This document shows positions 34,277-45,068 of a stretch of DNA of 64,000 nt, piece after piece. Under the pieces are notes generated by a model. It was not told where the DNA came from, ran no database searches, and worked only from the letters and a program-made list of their open reading frames with translations. The translations under genes were made by a program, and so were the position numbers. Position 1 is the first letter of the stretch. Each line of letters begins with the position of its first letter. Origin of the DNA: Thermovenabulum gondwanense (GTDB taxonomy: Bacteria > Bacillota > Thermosediminibacteria > Thermosediminibacterales > Thermosediminibacteraceae). The stretch spans positions 62,001-126,000 of the forward strand of contig NZ_LOHZ01000027.1 of the NCBI RefSeq assembly GCF_001601575.1, written 5' to 3'.

Positions 34277-34843
34277 ATGCTGGTAGATGTAATCGTTCTT
34301 GCAATTATAGTGGGAATTATAAGAGGCGGCAATATATTAAACCTTGCCAAGCTCCCGCTAAAAAATTTAAATTTAATCTTTCTTTCTTTTGTAATCAGGT
34401 ACATCCCCTTTTATTTAAAAGGCGATCTTCATTTATTTGCGGTAAAATACAACATTTTTTTCGTGGTCATTTCCTACGGTCTAATGCTTTACGTCCTGTT
34501 TTCCAATTTTCATCTAAAACCCATGTTAATTTGTTTTCTGGGCATTTTTTTGAATGCGATGGTTATTCTGGCAAATAATGGCAAGATGCCCGTATCTTTA
34601 AAGGCCTTAGAAATGGCAAAATTAAATGATTTATTACCTCTTTTATTCAGCGAGGATTACCTTTATCATACTGCGGCAAATGCCTGGACGAAGCTTATTT
34701 TGCTCGGGGACGTAATTCCCCTTCCGCCGCCTTATCCCAGGCCCAGGGTAGTAAGCATAGGAGATATTCTTTTGGGTATAGGGGTATTTTGGCTTATTCA
34801 GATGGGAATGTTGAAAAAGCAATATTTAAGTGATAAAATTTAA
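34277..34843 (+). CDS. DUF5317-family membrane protein
   Basis: About 188 residues from the ATG at 34277 with A-A-G-G-A-G upstream; it follows the HD-GYP gene by 2 bp. Four to five hydrophobic helices and the conserved segment N-N-G-K-M-P-V-S, then G-D-V-I-P-L-P-P-P-Y-P-R-P-R-V-V-S-I-G-D, are characteristic of this uncharacterised clostridial family. No function is known; linkage with an HD-GYP protein suggests a shared membrane-signalling role, which is inference. Confidence 0.75.
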   Translation: MLVDVIVLAIIVGIIRGGNILNLAKLPLKNLNLIFLSFVIRYIPFYLKGDLHLFAVKYNIFFVVISYGLMLYVLFSNFHLKPMLICFLGIFLNAMVILANNGKMPVSLKALEMAKLNDLLPLLFSEDYLYHTAANAWTKLILLGDVIPLPPPYPRPRVVSIGDILLGIGVFWLIQMGMLKKQYLSDKI

Positions 34844-34856
34844 GAGATAAACTGAA

Positions 34857-34881
34857 AAGGGAACCTGAAAAGGGGTCCCTT
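34857..34881 (+). terminator. Terminator before secA
   Basis: A stem of AAGGGA-CC against GG-TCCCTT with small bulges, followed by T-rich sequence, ends the HD-GYP/DUF5317 unit. Confidence 0.75.
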
Positions 34882-34923
34882 ATATTTTTAGGTTTTTACT
34901 TTGACTTAGGAGGCATTTAAAAA

Positions 34924-37437
34924 ATGTTTGATATCTTTAAAAAAATTTTTGGCAGTACCAACGAAAAGGAAATTAAAAAATTAATGCCCATTGTAGAGCA
35001 GGTCAACAACTGGGAACCAAAAATAAGGGTCCTATCAGATACAGAATTATCAGCAAAGACTATTGAATTCAAAGAAAGGTTATCAAAGGGAGAGACCTTA
35101 GATGAGCTTTTACCGGAGGCTTATGCCGTGGTGAGAGAGGCAGCCAAAAGGACCCTGGGGATGCGTCCCTTTGATGTTCAGATACTGGGAGGCATCGTTC
35201 TTCACCAGGGTAGAATTGCGGAAATGAAGACAGGCGAAGGGAAAACCCTTGTAGCTACAATGCCTGCTTACCTTAATGCCCTGACCGGTAATGGCGTCCA
35301 CGTGGTAACGGTTAACGATTATTTAGCAAAAAGGGATAGCGAATGGATGGGTAAGGTGTACAGGTTTTTGGGGCTGGAAGTGGGGCTTATCGTCCACGGA
35401 TTGGATTTTGAGGAGAGAAAAAAGGCATACAATGCAGACATTACCTATGGCACCAATAATGAGTTTGGTTTCGACTATCTGAGGGATAACATGGTTCTTT
35501 ACCGGGAACACCGGGTACAGAGGGAACTGAACTATGCAATTATAGACGAGGTGGACAGCATTCTAATTGATGAAGCCAGGACTCCTTTGATAATTTCGGG
35601 GCAGTCCGATGAATCCACGGATATATACTACAAATTTGCCAGGTTCGTTCCGAGGCTGAAGCCGGAAGAGGATTTCACGGTGGATGAAAAAGCCCATACG
35701 GTAATACCCACCGAAAAAGGGATAAAAAAGGCAGAAGATTTTTTAGGAGTGGAAAATTTATACGATGAAGAAAATATGGAGCTTTTGCACCATTTTCACC
35801 AGGCGCTCAAAGCTCATTATCTGATGAAGAGGGACCGGGACTATGTGGTTAAAGACGGGCAGGTCATCATTGTAGACGAGTTTACAGGCAGGCTCATGTT
35901 CGGAAGGCGCTACAGCGAAGGGCTGCATCAAGCTATCGAGGCAAAGGAAGGTGTAAAGGTGGAGAGGGAGAGCAAAACCCTCGCCATGATTACCTTCCAG
36001 AATTATTTTAGAATGTACAAAAAATTGGCGGGCATGACGGGCACTGCTGCCACCGAGGAAGAGGAATTCAGGAAGATTTACGGTTTAGATGTGGTTGTTA
36101 TACCGACCAACAAACCCATGATCAGGGTGGACCATCCGGATGTAATATATAAAACCGAAAAAGCCAAGTTTGAAGCGGTAGTAAGGGAAATAGAGGATTG
36201 CTATAAGATAGGCAGGCCGGTGCTGGTGGGTACCGTCTCCATTGAAAAATCCGAAAGACTGAGTGAGATGCTGAAGAAAAAGGGGATTCCCCACCAGGTT
36301 TTAAATGCCAAATATCACGAAAAGGAAGCGGAAATTATAGCAAAGGCTGGCCAAAAAGGTGCGGTAACCATTGCCACCAATATGGCCGGAAGGGGAACGG
36401 ATATTGTACTGGGGGAAGGGGTGGCAGAGCTCGGAGGACTTCACGTTATCGGAACGGAAAGGCATGAGGCAAGGAGAATTGACAATCAGTTAAGGGGCCG
36501 TTCGGGCCGACAGGGTGACCCGGGTTCCTCGAGGTTTTTCGTTTCCTTGGAAGATGACCTGATGAGGCTTTTCGGTTCCGACAATGTAAAGGGCCTAATG
36601 GACAGGCTGGGGATCGAAGACGATCAGCCGATAGAGCATCCCTTGATTTCTAAAGCCATAGAGAACGCCCAGAAAAAAGTGGAAGCTAAAAACTTCGATA
36701 TAAGAAAGCATCTTTTGGAATACGATGATGTAATGAATAAGCAAAGGGAGATAATATATGCCGAGAGGGCGAAGATTTTAGATGGAGAAAATTTAAAGGA
36801 AAACGTCTTTTCAATGATGGAAGACGTGGTGGAAGGACTTTTAAATATCTATGCGGCAAAGGAAGTCTACCCCGAAGAGTGGGACTTAAAAGGGCTCTCG
36901 GAGTATTTTTACGACCTTTTCCTGATAAAGGTGGACTTTGCCGGCCTGAACCCTGAACAAAAGAGCCGGGAGGAGATTAAGGAAGAGCTAATCTCCCTTC
37001 TTAAAAAAGCCTACGAGAAAAAAGAGGAGGAAATAGGGAGCGATACTTTAAGAGAGTTAGAAAAAGTGGTAATGCTGAAGGTGGTAGACCAGAAATGGAT
37101 GGACCATATTGATGCCATGGATCAGCTCAGGCAGGGCATTGGACTCAGGGCTTACGGCCAGAGGGACCCGCTGATAGAGTACAAAATTGAAGGATTCGAG
37201 ATGTTCCAGGAGATGATAAAAAATATTAAGGAAGATACCTTAAGGTATCTATTCAGAATAAGGCTGGGAGCTCCTCTTCAAAGAAAAGAAGTGGCAAGAA
37301 ATGTGACGTATTCCCACGGGGATGAAGGAGAAAAGAAAATGCCGATAAGAAAGGGCAAAAAAGTCGGAAGAAATGACCCCTGCCCCTGCGGAAGCGGCAA
37401 AAAATATAAAAAATGTTGCGGCAGAAATGAATCATAA
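34924..37437 (+). CDS. secA: Protein translocase ATPase SecA
   Basis: 837 residues, normal size. Walker [10 protein letters not shown], Walker [10 protein letters not shown], the preprotein crosslinking region, [11 protein letters not shown] in the second nucleotide domain, and a C-terminal zinc-binding SEC-C motif ([14 protein letters not shown]) for SecB or phospholipid contact. It drives post-translational export through SecYEG. The A-G-G-A-G-G site and terminator upstream indicate a fresh transcription unit that continues into prfB. Confidence 0.98.
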   Translation: MFDIFKKIFGSTNEKEIKKLMPIVEQVNNWEPKIRVLSDTELSAKTIEFKERLSKGETLDELLPEAYAVVREAAKRTLGMRPFDVQILGGIVLHQGRIAEMKTGEGKTLVATMPAYLNALTGNGVHVVTVNDYLAKRDSEWMGKVYRFLGLEVGLIVHGLDFEERKKAYNADITYGTNNEFGFDYLRDNMVLYREHRVQRELNYAIIDEVDSILIDEARTPLIISGQSDESTDIYYKFARFVPRLKPEEDFTVDEKAHTVIPTEKGIKKAEDFLGVENLYDEENMELLHHFHQALKAHYLMKRDRDYVVKDGQVIIVDEFTGRLMFGRRYSEGLHQAIEAKEGVKVERESKTLAMITFQNYFRMYKKLAGMTGTAATEEEEFRKIYGLDVVVIPTNKPMIRVDHPDVIYKTEKAKFEAVVREIEDCYKIGRPVLVGTVSIEKSERLSEMLKKKGIPHQVLNAKYHEKEAEIIAKAGQKGAVTIATNMAGRGTDIVLGEGVAELGGLHVIGTERHEARRIDNQLRGRSGRQGDPGSSRFFVSLEDDLMRLFGSDNVKGLMDRLGIEDDQPIEHPLISKAIENAQKKVEAKNFDIRKHLLEYDDVMNKQREIIYAERAKILDGENLKENVFSMMEDVVEGLLNIYAAKEVYPEEWDLKGLSEYFYDLFLIKVDFAGLNPEQKSREEIKEELISLLKKAYEKKEEEIGSDTLRELEKVVMLKVVDQKWMDHIDAMDQLRQGIGLRAYGQRDPLIEYKIEGFEMFQEMIKNIKEDTLRYLFRIRLGAPLQRKEVARNVTYSHGDEGEKKMPIRKGKKVGRNDPCPCGSGKKYKKCCGRNES

Positions 37438-37452
37438 AGGGAGGTATATCGG

Positions 37453-38554
37453 ATGCTGGATGAACTGAAAATCGAATTGAGAGAATACGAGGAGTTATTT
37501 AAAGAGATGAGGGATGCTCTTTGAAATAGATGCTTTAAAGGAAGAGATAAAAAATTTAGAAGAAAAGACCTACAGGCCTGACTTTTGGGATGACCCTCAG
37601 AAAGCTCAGGAAGTAATGCAGAGATTAAATATGTTGAAGGAGAAGGTGGAAAGTTACGAGGGACTTTACCGGGAGTATGCGGACTTGCTTTCTCTAATAG
37701 AACTTGCCGAAGATGAACAGGAAGAAGAATTAATAAAAGAAATTTTACAGGATGCCGAAAAATTTAAAAAGGAATTTGAAAAGCTCAGGCTGAAATCGCT
37801 CTTAAGGGGTAAATACGATAAAAATAATGCGATACTTTCCCTTCACGCTGGAGCGGGGGGCACCGAAGCTCAGGATTGGGTGGAGATGCTTTTGAGGATG
37901 TACACCCGCTGGGCAGAGGATAAGGGCTACCGGGTCAAAGTGCTTGATATACTTCCCGGGGATGAAGCGGGGATCAAAAGTGCCACAATTCTAGTTGAAG
38001 GGCCTTACGCTTACGGCTATTTGAAATCCGAAAGCGGTGTTCATCGTTTGGTGAGGATTTCGCCTTTTGATGCTGCCGGTAAAAGGCATACTTCCTTTGC
38101 TTCGGTGGATGTCATACCCGAAATTGATGATGATATAGAAGTGGAAATAAAACCCGAAGATATTAAAATTGAAACCTTCAGGTCGGGCGGAGCTGGAGGG
38201 CAGTATGTCAATAAAACGGAATCAGCGGTGAGGATAATACACATTCCCACCGGTATTGTGGTGACCTGTCAGAATGAGAGGTCCCAGCAGAGTAATCGCA
38301 ATACGGCTATGAAATTGCTAAAAGCAAAGCTTTTTAACCTCTACTGGGAAGAACAGCAAAAAAAGATAAACGAATTAAGAGGCGAGCAAAAGGAGATAGC
38401 CTGGGGGAGCCAGATAAGGTCCTATGTTTTCCATCCTTACAGCCTCGTAAAGGATCACAGGACGAATGTGGAGGTCGGAAATGTACAGGCCGTTATGGAT
38501 GGAGAGCTGGATGATTTTATTATTGCGTATTTAAAAATGAATAAGGAAGGTTGA
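37453..38554 (+). CDS. prfB: Peptide chain release factor 2 with programmed +1 frameshift
   Basis: Translation starts at ATG 37453, reads 23 codons to C-T-T, then meets an in-frame TGA (37522-37524) and continues in the +1 frame to 38554, giving 366 residues, the normal RF2 length. The frameshift site C-T-T-T-G-A is preceded by A-G-G-G, three codons before the CTT as in the classic autoregulatory site. Downstream motifs are the RF2 catalytic G-G-A-G-G-Q-Y-V-N-K-T and the domain-2 recognition S-P-F-D. Low RF2 would favour shifting and raise RF2. Gene order secA-prfB is common in Firmicutes. Confidence 0.95.
37511..37524 (+). promoter_or_regulatory. RF2 programmed +1 frameshift site
   Basis: Slippery CTT plus TGA (37519-37524) with an internal Shine-Dalgarno-like GGGA just upstream. 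Ribosomes that stall at the TGA when RF2 is scarce slip forward one base. Confidence 0.92.
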
Positions 38555-38579
38555 AAATTTTAAAAATGGGGGATACCGG

Positions 38580-39023
38580 ATGAAGAAAGTATTTTTTACC
38601 CTTTCTTTTTTTGCCGTTTTGGTTTTCGCGATCATTGCCAAGGGTGCTATAAACGATCCCGGTTCGGAAGCCGATCCTCTTGTCACAAAAAGCTATGTGG
38701 ACTCGGTGGCAGAAGACTTGAAAAATTATTTTGAAGGGAAGGTTCAAAAGGCTGATAAATTTGTGGTTGTTAACCTGAATAGTGGTGATATTCTTATCGG
38801 AGATATGGGCACCGAAATAATTTTAAGAAGCGGTAATGGAATTGTCTACAGCCAGCAGGGGCAGGGCATATCGGATATAACCGATGGCAGGGATTTGAGA
38901 AAAGGAGAAAAGATATTACCTAACCATCTTTTGATTATCCCGAGGGATGACAACAGGGGAATACAGGCTAAGACCGGGTTAGTTTTAATGGTGAAGGGGA
39001 GTTATCAAATACTGAAAAAGTAG
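38580..39023 (+). CDS. Exported hypothetical protein of the envelope operon
   Basis: 147 residues: signal peptide (M-K-K-V-F-F-T-L-S-F), then a mature part beginning with P-G-S-E-A-D-P-L-V-T-K-S-Y-V-D, which recurs in small secreted proteins of thermophilic clostridia, followed by a predicted beta domain (V-V-V-N-L-N-S-G-D-I-L-I-G). Operon with csaB and a WecG-type transferase suggests a cell-envelope role. No catalytic motif is seen. Confidence 0.75.
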   Translation: MKKVFFTLSFFAVLVFAIIAKGAINDPGSEADPLVTKSYVDSVAEDLKNYFEGKVQKADKFVVVNLNSGDILIGDMGTEIILRSGNGIVYSQQGQGISDITDGRDLRKGEKILPNHLLIIPRDDNRGIQAKTGLVLMVKGSYQILKK

Positions 39024-39044
39024 TTTATTGAAGGGATGGTTCGT

Positions 39045-40964
39045 GTGAAAACAAAGGATTTAACAAAAAAAATTTATATTGCTGTTATTGTATTTTCTGT
39101 ACTGCTATCCTTTTTCGCCCTTATCCCCAGAATTAATGCGGAAAATAAAAATAAAATTTTGGATTTTGCCATTTCTTATACGGACTTAAAAAACACAGCT
39201 CAGGAGCAGAATATAAGCGTAAAAGAAGCTGCCGGCCTTTTCAAGGAATGGGGGGCAAATTCTGTCTTCTACAAAGAAAATACCGTACAGGACCTGGTCA
39301 ACGACGGCAGGGTGTTTGTAACCAACAGGCAGGGCATGAAAGCTCTGGGGTACGCAGGCAACTACTATTTTAACGGAAATGAATGTTATGTATTGACTTC
39401 CGACGGTAAATTGAGCGCAAGGCTGATTAATCATTTAAAATATAAAATCGGCAAAAGCAAGGTAGAGGTGTTTAATTTTAAAGGGCAGAGCGCTATAGCG
39501 GTAAATATTCCATTGATTAGCCTGCTGAATACCGGTGTTGGTTTTGATGGGGAAGAAATAAGGAATATTGAAAGTTTGGGGCTTCACACGGTATTAATGA
39601 TAAAAAACTGGCCCTTAGTGAACGATGAATCCATTAAATTCGTTTTTAATGATCTGGCGAATTCCGCAGATATGATTACCGCAGTGCTTTTTTCCGACAA
39701 GAAAATTCCAGGGTTTACTAATAAGTTAAAGGAAATAGGGGATGAGTTTAAAAATAAAAATTTATCCCTGGGAACGGTGGAATTTTACAATCAGACGGGC
39801 ATCGAAAAACTGGCAAAATTGTTGAATAACAGGGTTATAAGGCTTCACTCCGTAGCGGACAATGAGCTTTTATCCATTTCGCCGGAAAATATGATTGACC
39901 GTTTTACCTTAGCAGCAAAGGAGAGAAATATCAGGATTCTTTATTATAAAATGCTTCCCGTTGATGAGCAAAATGCGAAACTTCAGCTAAATGCCGATGT
40001 GATATCTAAAACCGTACAAAAATTGAAGGCTCAGGGTTTTACAGTGGAAAGCGGGGAAAATACCATTCCGAGCCCTTATAATAATATCCATCCCGGAAGG
40101 CTGCTTCAGCTACTAATGGGCATGGGGCCGATAGCTGCTTTTTCCCTGATACTGAAGCAAATTAAATTCAGTTACCATATTTTTGTTTTTTTAAGTTTTA
40201 CCCTTGGATGGATTATCTTGCTATTTATCGTACCTGCTCTTGCTTTAAAGTTGATGGCTCTGGCTTCGGTGGTAGTTTTTCCAGTATTGACTATATTCGT
40301 GCTCTTAAACAGAAATAAAATTTCTATCAGCCGGGCAGCGGTTAAAATTATCCTTTTAACGGTGTGTTCCCTGTGCGGCGCCTTTATAATGTCGGGATTG
40401 CTTTCATCTACGGAATATATGGTTAAGATAGACCAGTTTACGGGGGTAAAGGCTGCGTATTTACTTCCGGTAGTACTGGCTACATGCCTTGTGTATTTAT
40501 TCTCGGGAAGGGAAAACCCCGTAAAAAAGGTAAGGTCTTTACTGGAAGAGCCTCTTATGGTAAAGTATATGGTCCTGACTTTGGTATTTTTGGCCGTTGG
40601 TCTTATTTATTTAAGCAGAACCGGAAATGAATCAACGGTAGGTGTAAGCCCGCTGGAAATAAAAATCCGATACCTTTTAGACCGGGTCATAGGGGTAAGG
40701 CCCAGGACAAAGGAATTTTTGGTAGGGCATCCCTTTATGATGCTTTTGCTTCACTTAGGTTACAATGACAAAAAATTACCCCTTTTGATTCTTGGAGCGA
40801 TAGGGCAGGTGTCCTTGGTAAATACCTTCGCCCATATTCACACGCCTTTTTTGATATCTATTTTAAGGACCTTTGTGGGGCTGGCTTTCGGAATAATTAT
40901 AGGAATTGTGCTTTGCATTTTTGTTGATTATTCCACTAATTTGTACAAGAGGTGGATAAATTGA
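39045..40964 (+). CDS. DUF5693-family membrane protein
   Basis: About 639 residues. A signal anchor near the N-terminus, a large extracytoplasmic region (about 40-340, alpha/beta, with an F-K-E-W-G-A-N-S-V-F-Y-K segment), then about eight membrane helices. The family is uncharacterised and in clostridia usually lies upstream of csaB, so a role in wall polymer assembly or export is likely. The start is uncertain: the ATG at 39036 overlaps its ribosome site, so the GTG at 39045 fits better. It overlaps the csaB start (T-T-G-A). Confidence 0.8.
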   Translation: MKTKDLTKKIYIAVIVFSVLLSFFALIPRINAENKNKILDFAISYTDLKNTAQEQNISVKEAAGLFKEWGANSVFYKENTVQDLVNDGRVFVTNRQGMKALGYAGNYYFNGNECYVLTSDGKLSARLINHLKYKIGKSKVEVFNFKGQSAIAVNIPLISLLNTGVGFDGEEIRNIESLGLHTVLMIKNWPLVNDESIKFVFNDLANSADMITAVLFSDKKIPGFTNKLKEIGDEFKNKNLSLGTVEFYNQTGIEKLAKLLNNRVIRLHSVADNELLSISPENMIDRFTLAAKERNIRILYYKMLPVDEQNAKLQLNADVISKTVQKLKAQGFTVESGENTIPSPYNNIHPGRLLQLLMGMGPIAAFSLILKQIKFSYHIFVFLSFTLGWIILLFIVPALALKLMALASVVVFPVLTIFVLLNRNKISISRAAVKIILLTVCSLCGAFIMSGLLSSTEYMVKIDQFTGVKAAYLLPVVLATCLVYLFSGRENPVKKVRSLLEEPLMVKYMVLTLVFLAVGLIYLSRTGNESTVGVSPLEIKIRYLLDRVIGVRPRTKEFLVGHPFMMLLLHLGYNDKKLPLLILGAIGQVSLVNTFAHIHTPFLISILRTFVGLAFGIIIGIVLCIFVDYSTNLYKRWIN

Positions 40965-42046
40965 AGGGTGCAGTAATTTCCGGGTACTACGGATTCAATA
41001 ATCTCGGCGATGAGGCGGTACTTTATTTTATCCTGGAGAACCTTAAAAGGGAAATTCCGGGTGTAAAAATTACCGTGCTGTCCAATTCCCCGGAGAATAC
41101 CTCAAAAACCTACGGTGTAAATTCGGTAAAAAGGGATAATTTCAAAGATGTGATTGCTGCCATTAAAGAAGCGGATGTGCTGATAAGCGGCGGAGGAAGC
41201 TTGATTCAAGATGCTACAAGTTTCCTCTCCCTTTTATACTACCTTTCGGTGATATATATTGCAAAAAAATTGGGGAAAAAGGTGTTTATTTTTGCCCAGG
41301 GTTATGGTCCTGTAAAAAGGAATATTTCAAAAAAACTTGCCAAGTATATTCTGAACAAAGTGGACTATATTACTCTGAGAGATGAAGATTCCAAAAGGGA
41401 TTTACTGAATTTGGGACTATCACCATCGAAAATAACGGTTACAGCGGACCCCGTTATAGGGATTGAACCCGAGGCTATTGACGAAGATGCCGGCAAAAAC
41501 ATATTATTAAAAAAGGGCGTGGATTTCAAAAAACCATTAATTGGTATATCCATAAGAAGCCACGATGATAATGAAAAAATTATAGAGGAAGTTTCGCGCT
41601 TTGTAGAAATTTTTCAAGGTGGTGCCGATTTTTTGCTGATACCCTATCATTTTCCCGCCGATCTGGACATATCAAAAAAGGTAATGCAAAAAACTTACAA
41701 TAACAATGTTTACCTTATTGAAGAAAATATTGACCCGATTAGCGCTTTTTCCATTTTAAAAAATTTAAATCTTATCGTGGGAATGAGATTACACTCTTTA
41801 ATAATGGCTTGCGCCCTTTTTATTCCGACGATAGGAATCTCCTATGATCCCAAAGTAGATAGGTTTATGAAAATGGCGGGGAATACCTTTTTTATGGACG
41901 CAAAAGAAATTTCGGGAGAAAAAATATACGAAATGGCAATAATAAGGCTAAAAGAGGGCATAACAAAAGAAGAAAGGGAAAGTATTCTGAATTTAAAGAA
42001 AAGAGCAGGCGAAACGGTAAAAAAGCTTATAGAAATTCTCATTTAA
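40961..42046 (+). CDS. csaB: Polysaccharide pyruvyl transferase CsaB
   Basis: 361 residues from a TTG at 40961, which overlaps the preceding stop codon; A-G-G-T-G-G upstream. N-terminal S-G-Y-Y-G-F-N-N-L-G-D-E-A and C-terminal G-M-R-L-H-S-L-I-M-A are CsaB signatures. It transfers pyruvate from phosphoenolpyruvate to a secondary cell-wall polymer, creating the anchor for SLH-domain S-layer proteins. This implies that the organism carries an SLH-anchored S-layer. Confidence 0.93.
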   Translation: MKGAVISGYYGFNNLGDEAVLYFILENLKREIPGVKITVLSNSPENTSKTYGVNSVKRDNFKDVIAAIKEADVLISGGGSLIQDATSFLSLLYYLSVIYIAKKLGKKVFIFAQGYGPVKRNISKKLAKYILNKVDYITLRDEDSKRDLLNLGLSPSKITVTADPVIGIEPEAIDEDAGKNILLKKGVDFKKPLIGISIRSHDDNEKIIEEVSRFVEIFQGGADFLLIPYHFPADLDISKKVMQKTYNNNVYLIEENIDPISAFSILKNLNLIVGMRLHSLIMACALFIPTIGISYDPKVDRFMKMAGNTFFMDAKEISGEKIYEMAIIRLKEGITKEERESILNLKKRAGETVKKLIEILI

Positions 42047-42065
42047 TCCGCTGCGGGGGGTAAGA

Positions 42066-42803
42066 ATGAGAGATATTATAAATATTTTAAACGTACCTTT
42101 CGATAATATAACTTACGAGGAGGCCTTGAAAAAGGCGGAATCCTTTATAAAAGAAAAAAAAGCGGCAGGGATAGTAACGCCCAATGCGGAAATTGTAATT
42201 TCCGCAAATAAAGACAGAAAACTTTACGATGCCATTTGCCGTGCGGATATTATTCTGCCCGATGGAATAGGGGTGTATCTGGCTTCCCGGATTATAAATA
42301 CCCCTCTTAAACAGAGGACTACGGGATTTGATTTTATGGTGGAGCTTTTAAAAATTGCCGACAAAAAGGGGTATTCCGTATATTTTCTGGGAGGAAAACC
42401 GGGGGTTGCGGATGAAGCGCTGGCAAACGTTAAAAAAAATTTCCCCGGTATAGTCCCTTCCGGTGCCCATCACGGCTATTTCTCCGAAAGCGAAGAAGAG
42501 GATGTTATTGAAGAGATAAACAAAAAATCTCCCGACATGGTCTTTGCAGGCATGGGTGCGCCAAAACAGGAACTTTTTATTTCCAGGAACAAAGACAAGC
42601 TGAGCTGCGGTTTTCTGATGGGGGTAGGAGGAAGTTTAGACGTACTTTCAGGCAGAACAAAGAGGGCTCCTCATATTATGCAAAAATTAGGCCTTGAGTG
42701 GTTTTACAGGCTGATTAAGGAGCCCTACCGGGCTAAAAGGATGACCGCACTTCCTTTGTTTTTACTTAGGGTAATATTTACCGAAAAGAGGGGTAAAAGG
42801 TGA
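42066..42803 (+). CDS. WecG/TagA/CpsF-family glycosyltransferase
   Basis: 245 residues with T-P-N-A-E-I-V, D-I-I-L-P-D-G-I-G-V, the G-G-K-P-G-V-A loop and A-P-K-Q-E, all family landmarks. It adds an N-acetylmannosamine(-uronic acid) unit to an undecaprenyl-linked GlcNAc in wall polymer synthesis (TagA role in Bacillus). Lying after csaB it probably builds the polymer that CsaB pyruvylates. The stop codon overlaps the next gene by 4 bases. Confidence 0.93.
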   Translation: MRDIINILNVPFDNITYEEALKKAESFIKEKKAAGIVTPNAEIVISANKDRKLYDAICRADIILPDGIGVYLASRIINTPLKQRTTGFDFMVELLKIADKKGYSVYFLGGKPGVADEALANVKKNFPGIVPSGAHHGYFSESEEEDVIEEINKKSPDMVFAGMGAPKQELFISRNKDKLSCGFLMGVGGSLDVLSGRTKRAPHIMQKLGLEWFYRLIKEPYRAKRMTALPLFLLRVIFTEKRGKR

Positions 42804-43657
42804 AAGAAAAGCAGCTCTTATTTGATTACCTGCAGATTGCGGCGGGTTGCTTCATCTCTTCCTTAGGCCTTACCATGTTCTTAGTCCCCAACAAGGTGGC
42901 GGCGGGTGGTGTTAGCGGCCTTGCCACCGTACTTCATTACCTTTTTCACGTGCCGGTGGGCTGGACGATGCTCATATTAAACATTCCTTTATTTGTAGCA
43001 GGGGTAGTATACCTGGGAAGAAGTTTCGGATTTAAAACGATTGTCGGCACAATACTTTTCTCAATTTTTACCGAACTCACCGCAAACTTTCCCGTACCTA
43101 CAAAGGATTTACTTTTGGCAACGGTATACGGCGGAATACTTCTGGGAGCCGGGCTGGGTATAGTTTTCAGGACGAGAGCTACTACCGGTGGTTCTGATCT
43201 TGCGGCAATGCTTATAAATCATTTTTTACCTTCGGTAAGCGTAGGGCAGGGGATTCTCCTGGTGGATTTTTTTGTTATTTTGCTGGACGGAGTTGCATTT
43301 AACTGGGAACTGGCCATGTATTCCTGGATTGCCCTTTATGTTAGCAGCAAAGTAATTGACCTTGTTCAGGAAGGCATTAATTACGCAAAGGCTGTGTATA
43401 TAATTTCTGATAAAAATGATGATATAGCTAAAAAAATAATAGAGGAAATGAACAGAGGGGTAACCGTTTTTAAAGGCACCGGCGCTTATACGGGAGAAAA
43501 CAGGAATGTGCTATTGTGTGCGGTTACCCGTTTGGAGCTCTCCCGGTTGAAAAAAATAATAAAAGATGTAGACCCGACGGCCTTTGTCATTGTGCACGAT
43601 GTGCACGAAGTGCTGGGGGAAGGTTTCAGTTTCAATAAAAAAGAAGAGGTTGTTTAG
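42800..43657 (+). CDS. YitT-family membrane protein
   Basis: 285 residues: about five membrane helices (to about residue 200) with G-G-V-S-G-L-A-T-V, then a C-terminal DUF2179 domain (K-A-V-Y-I-I-S and G-T-G-A-Y-T-G). Family function is unknown. It is the last gene of the envelope operon and is followed by a strong terminator. Confidence 0.9.
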   Translation: MKEKQLLFDYLQIAAGCFISSLGLTMFLVPNKVAAGGVSGLATVLHYLFHVPVGWTMLILNIPLFVAGVVYLGRSFGFKTIVGTILFSIFTELTANFPVPTKDLLLATVYGGILLGAGLGIVFRTRATTGGSDLAAMLINHFLPSVSVGQGILLVDFFVILLDGVAFNWELAMYSWIALYVSSKVIDLVQEGINYAKAVYIISDKNDDIAKKIIEEMNRGVTVFKGTGAYTGENRNVLLCAVTRLELSRLKKIIKDVDPTAFVIVHDVHEVLGEGFSFNKKEEVV

Positions 43658-43691
43658 CCCGCGAAAAATTTGATGTTTTTGCGGGTTTTTT
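43658..43691 (+). terminator. Terminator of the envelope operon
   Basis: CCCGC plus an A-run pairs with a T-run plus GCGGG, followed by TTTTTT. Confidence 0.9.
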
Positions 43692-43774
43692 ATATTTTTT
43701 TAAAAAATTTTTGGTACAAGGGGATTTTTGGTAAAAATTAATAAAAATCTTGAAAGGTTTAACAAAATCAAAAG

Positions 43775-43803
43775 TTGACATAATATGAACGGGAAATACA
43801 TTT
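43775..43803 (+). promoter_or_regulatory. Probable sigma-A promoter of the glycan cluster
   Basis: TTGACA (43775-43780), 17 bases, then TACATT (43798-43803), about 105 bp before the first gene. A second TTGACATAATA copy lies at 43840-43850. Only the first has ideal spacing. Confidence 0.6.
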
Positions 43804-43907
43804 AATTAATGAAAGCAAAAGGATAATAGGTAATAAATTTTGACATAATACTAATAATGTGTCTTTTAATGGATATAAACAAAATTTTTAAAAGAGAGGG
43901 ATAAAAT

Positions 43908-45068
43908 ATGAATATAGGAATAGTTTCTACATTTCCTCCGAGAGAATGCGGGCTGGCATCCTTTTCGAAAGACCTTTGCGATAACCTCCGCCTGCACCAG
44001 CAGGAGGTAAAAATTATCGCTATGACCGATAAAAATTCTTCTTACGATTACACCCGGGACGTGATTTTCGAGATCCATGAGGAAGCAGAGGATGATTATA
44101 TCATTGCAGCGGAAGTGGTAAATGCCTCGAATCTCGATATACTGCTTTTACAGCATGAATACGGCATTTTTGGAGGCCCGGATGGGGTAAACATACTTAA
44201 GTTTTGCGAAAATTTAAACAAGCCCTATCTGCTGACCACCCACACGGTATTACCTCATCCCACCATTATGCAAAAAGAAATCCTTTGCGAATTAGCCGGG
44301 ATGTCAAAAGCCGTAATTTGCATGACGAAACGCTCGGCAGAACTTTTAAATGAAGTTTATGGGGTGCCTTTAAATAAAATCTATATTATACCCCACGGCG
44401 TACCTAAATTCGAGAAAAAAGACCGAAACAAACTCAAAGAAAAATACGGTTTTTCGGGAAGGCCGGTTATAACCACTTTCGGATTTATTGGCCCGGGCAA
44501 AGGAATAGAAATTGGAATTTTAGCGGTTAATAAATTAAGGGAGAAATTTAAAAACATAATATATATAGTAGCGGGAGAAACCCACCCTAAGCTGAAAAAG
44601 AAGGAAGGAGAAATTTACCGGGAATCCCTTTTAAAACTTGTAGACCGGTTGGATTTAAGGGATAATGTGCATTTTATTAACAAATACATTCCTCTGGAAG
44701 AGCTGGGAGATTTGCTTTACATGACGGATGTTTATTTGACGCCCTATCCGGGCAGGCATCAGGCTGTAAGCGGAACCCTTTCCTATGCCCTGGGCAGCGG
44801 AAGGGCTATAGTATCCACGCCCTATGAGTATTCTCTTGAAATGCTCAAAAATGACCGGGGGCTGGTTTCATCTTGTGCTGACCCGGAGCAGTTAGCTTTG
44901 TTGATGGATAAGGTGTTGTCCGATGAGTTATTGAAGGTAAAACTTGAAAAAAATGCGGGGAAATTGGGAGAAACCATGCTGTGGCCAAATGTGGCCAAAA
45001 ATTACATCGAGATAATGGAAGAACTCCTCGGTGTAAAATTAAAAAGGAGTGCAGCGGAAGATGTATAA
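43908..45068 (+). CDS. GT4-type glycosyltransferase (GT-B fold)
   Basis: 386 residues, GT-B fold. N-terminal S-T-F-P-P-R-E-C-G-L-A-S-F and the acceptor loop T-H-T-V-L-P, C-terminal nucleotide-sugar domain with G-F-I-G-P-G-K-G-I-E and P-Y-P-G-R-H-Q-A-V-S-G-T-L. This subgroup recurs beside GH130 and six-hairpin proteins. The donor may be GDP-mannose by context, not shown. Transcribed with the next two genes (overlapping reading frames). Confidence 0.88.
   Translation: MNIGIVSTFPPRECGLASFSKDLCDNLRLHQQEVKIIAMTDKNSSYDYTRDVIFEIHEEAEDDYIIAAEVVNASNLDILLLQHEYGIFGGPDGVNILKFCENLNKPYLLTTHTVLPHPTIMQKEILCELAGMSKAVICMTKRSAELLNEVYGVPLNKIYIIPHGVPKFEKKDRNKLKEKYGFSGRPVITTFGFIGPGKGIEIGILAVNKLREKFKNIIYIVAGETHPKLKKKEGEIYRESLLKLVDRLDLRDNVHFINKYIPLEELGDLLYMTDVYLTPYPGRHQAVSGTLSYALGSGRAIVSTPYEYSLEMLKNDRGLVSSCADPEQLALLMDKVLSDELLKVKLEKNAGKLGETMLWPNVAKNYIEIMEELLGVKLKRSAAEDV

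Noticed and set aside
37514-38554. Separate prfB start at 37514
   Set aside because: The ATG lies inside the classic RF2 frameshift region; the true start is 37453 in another frame.
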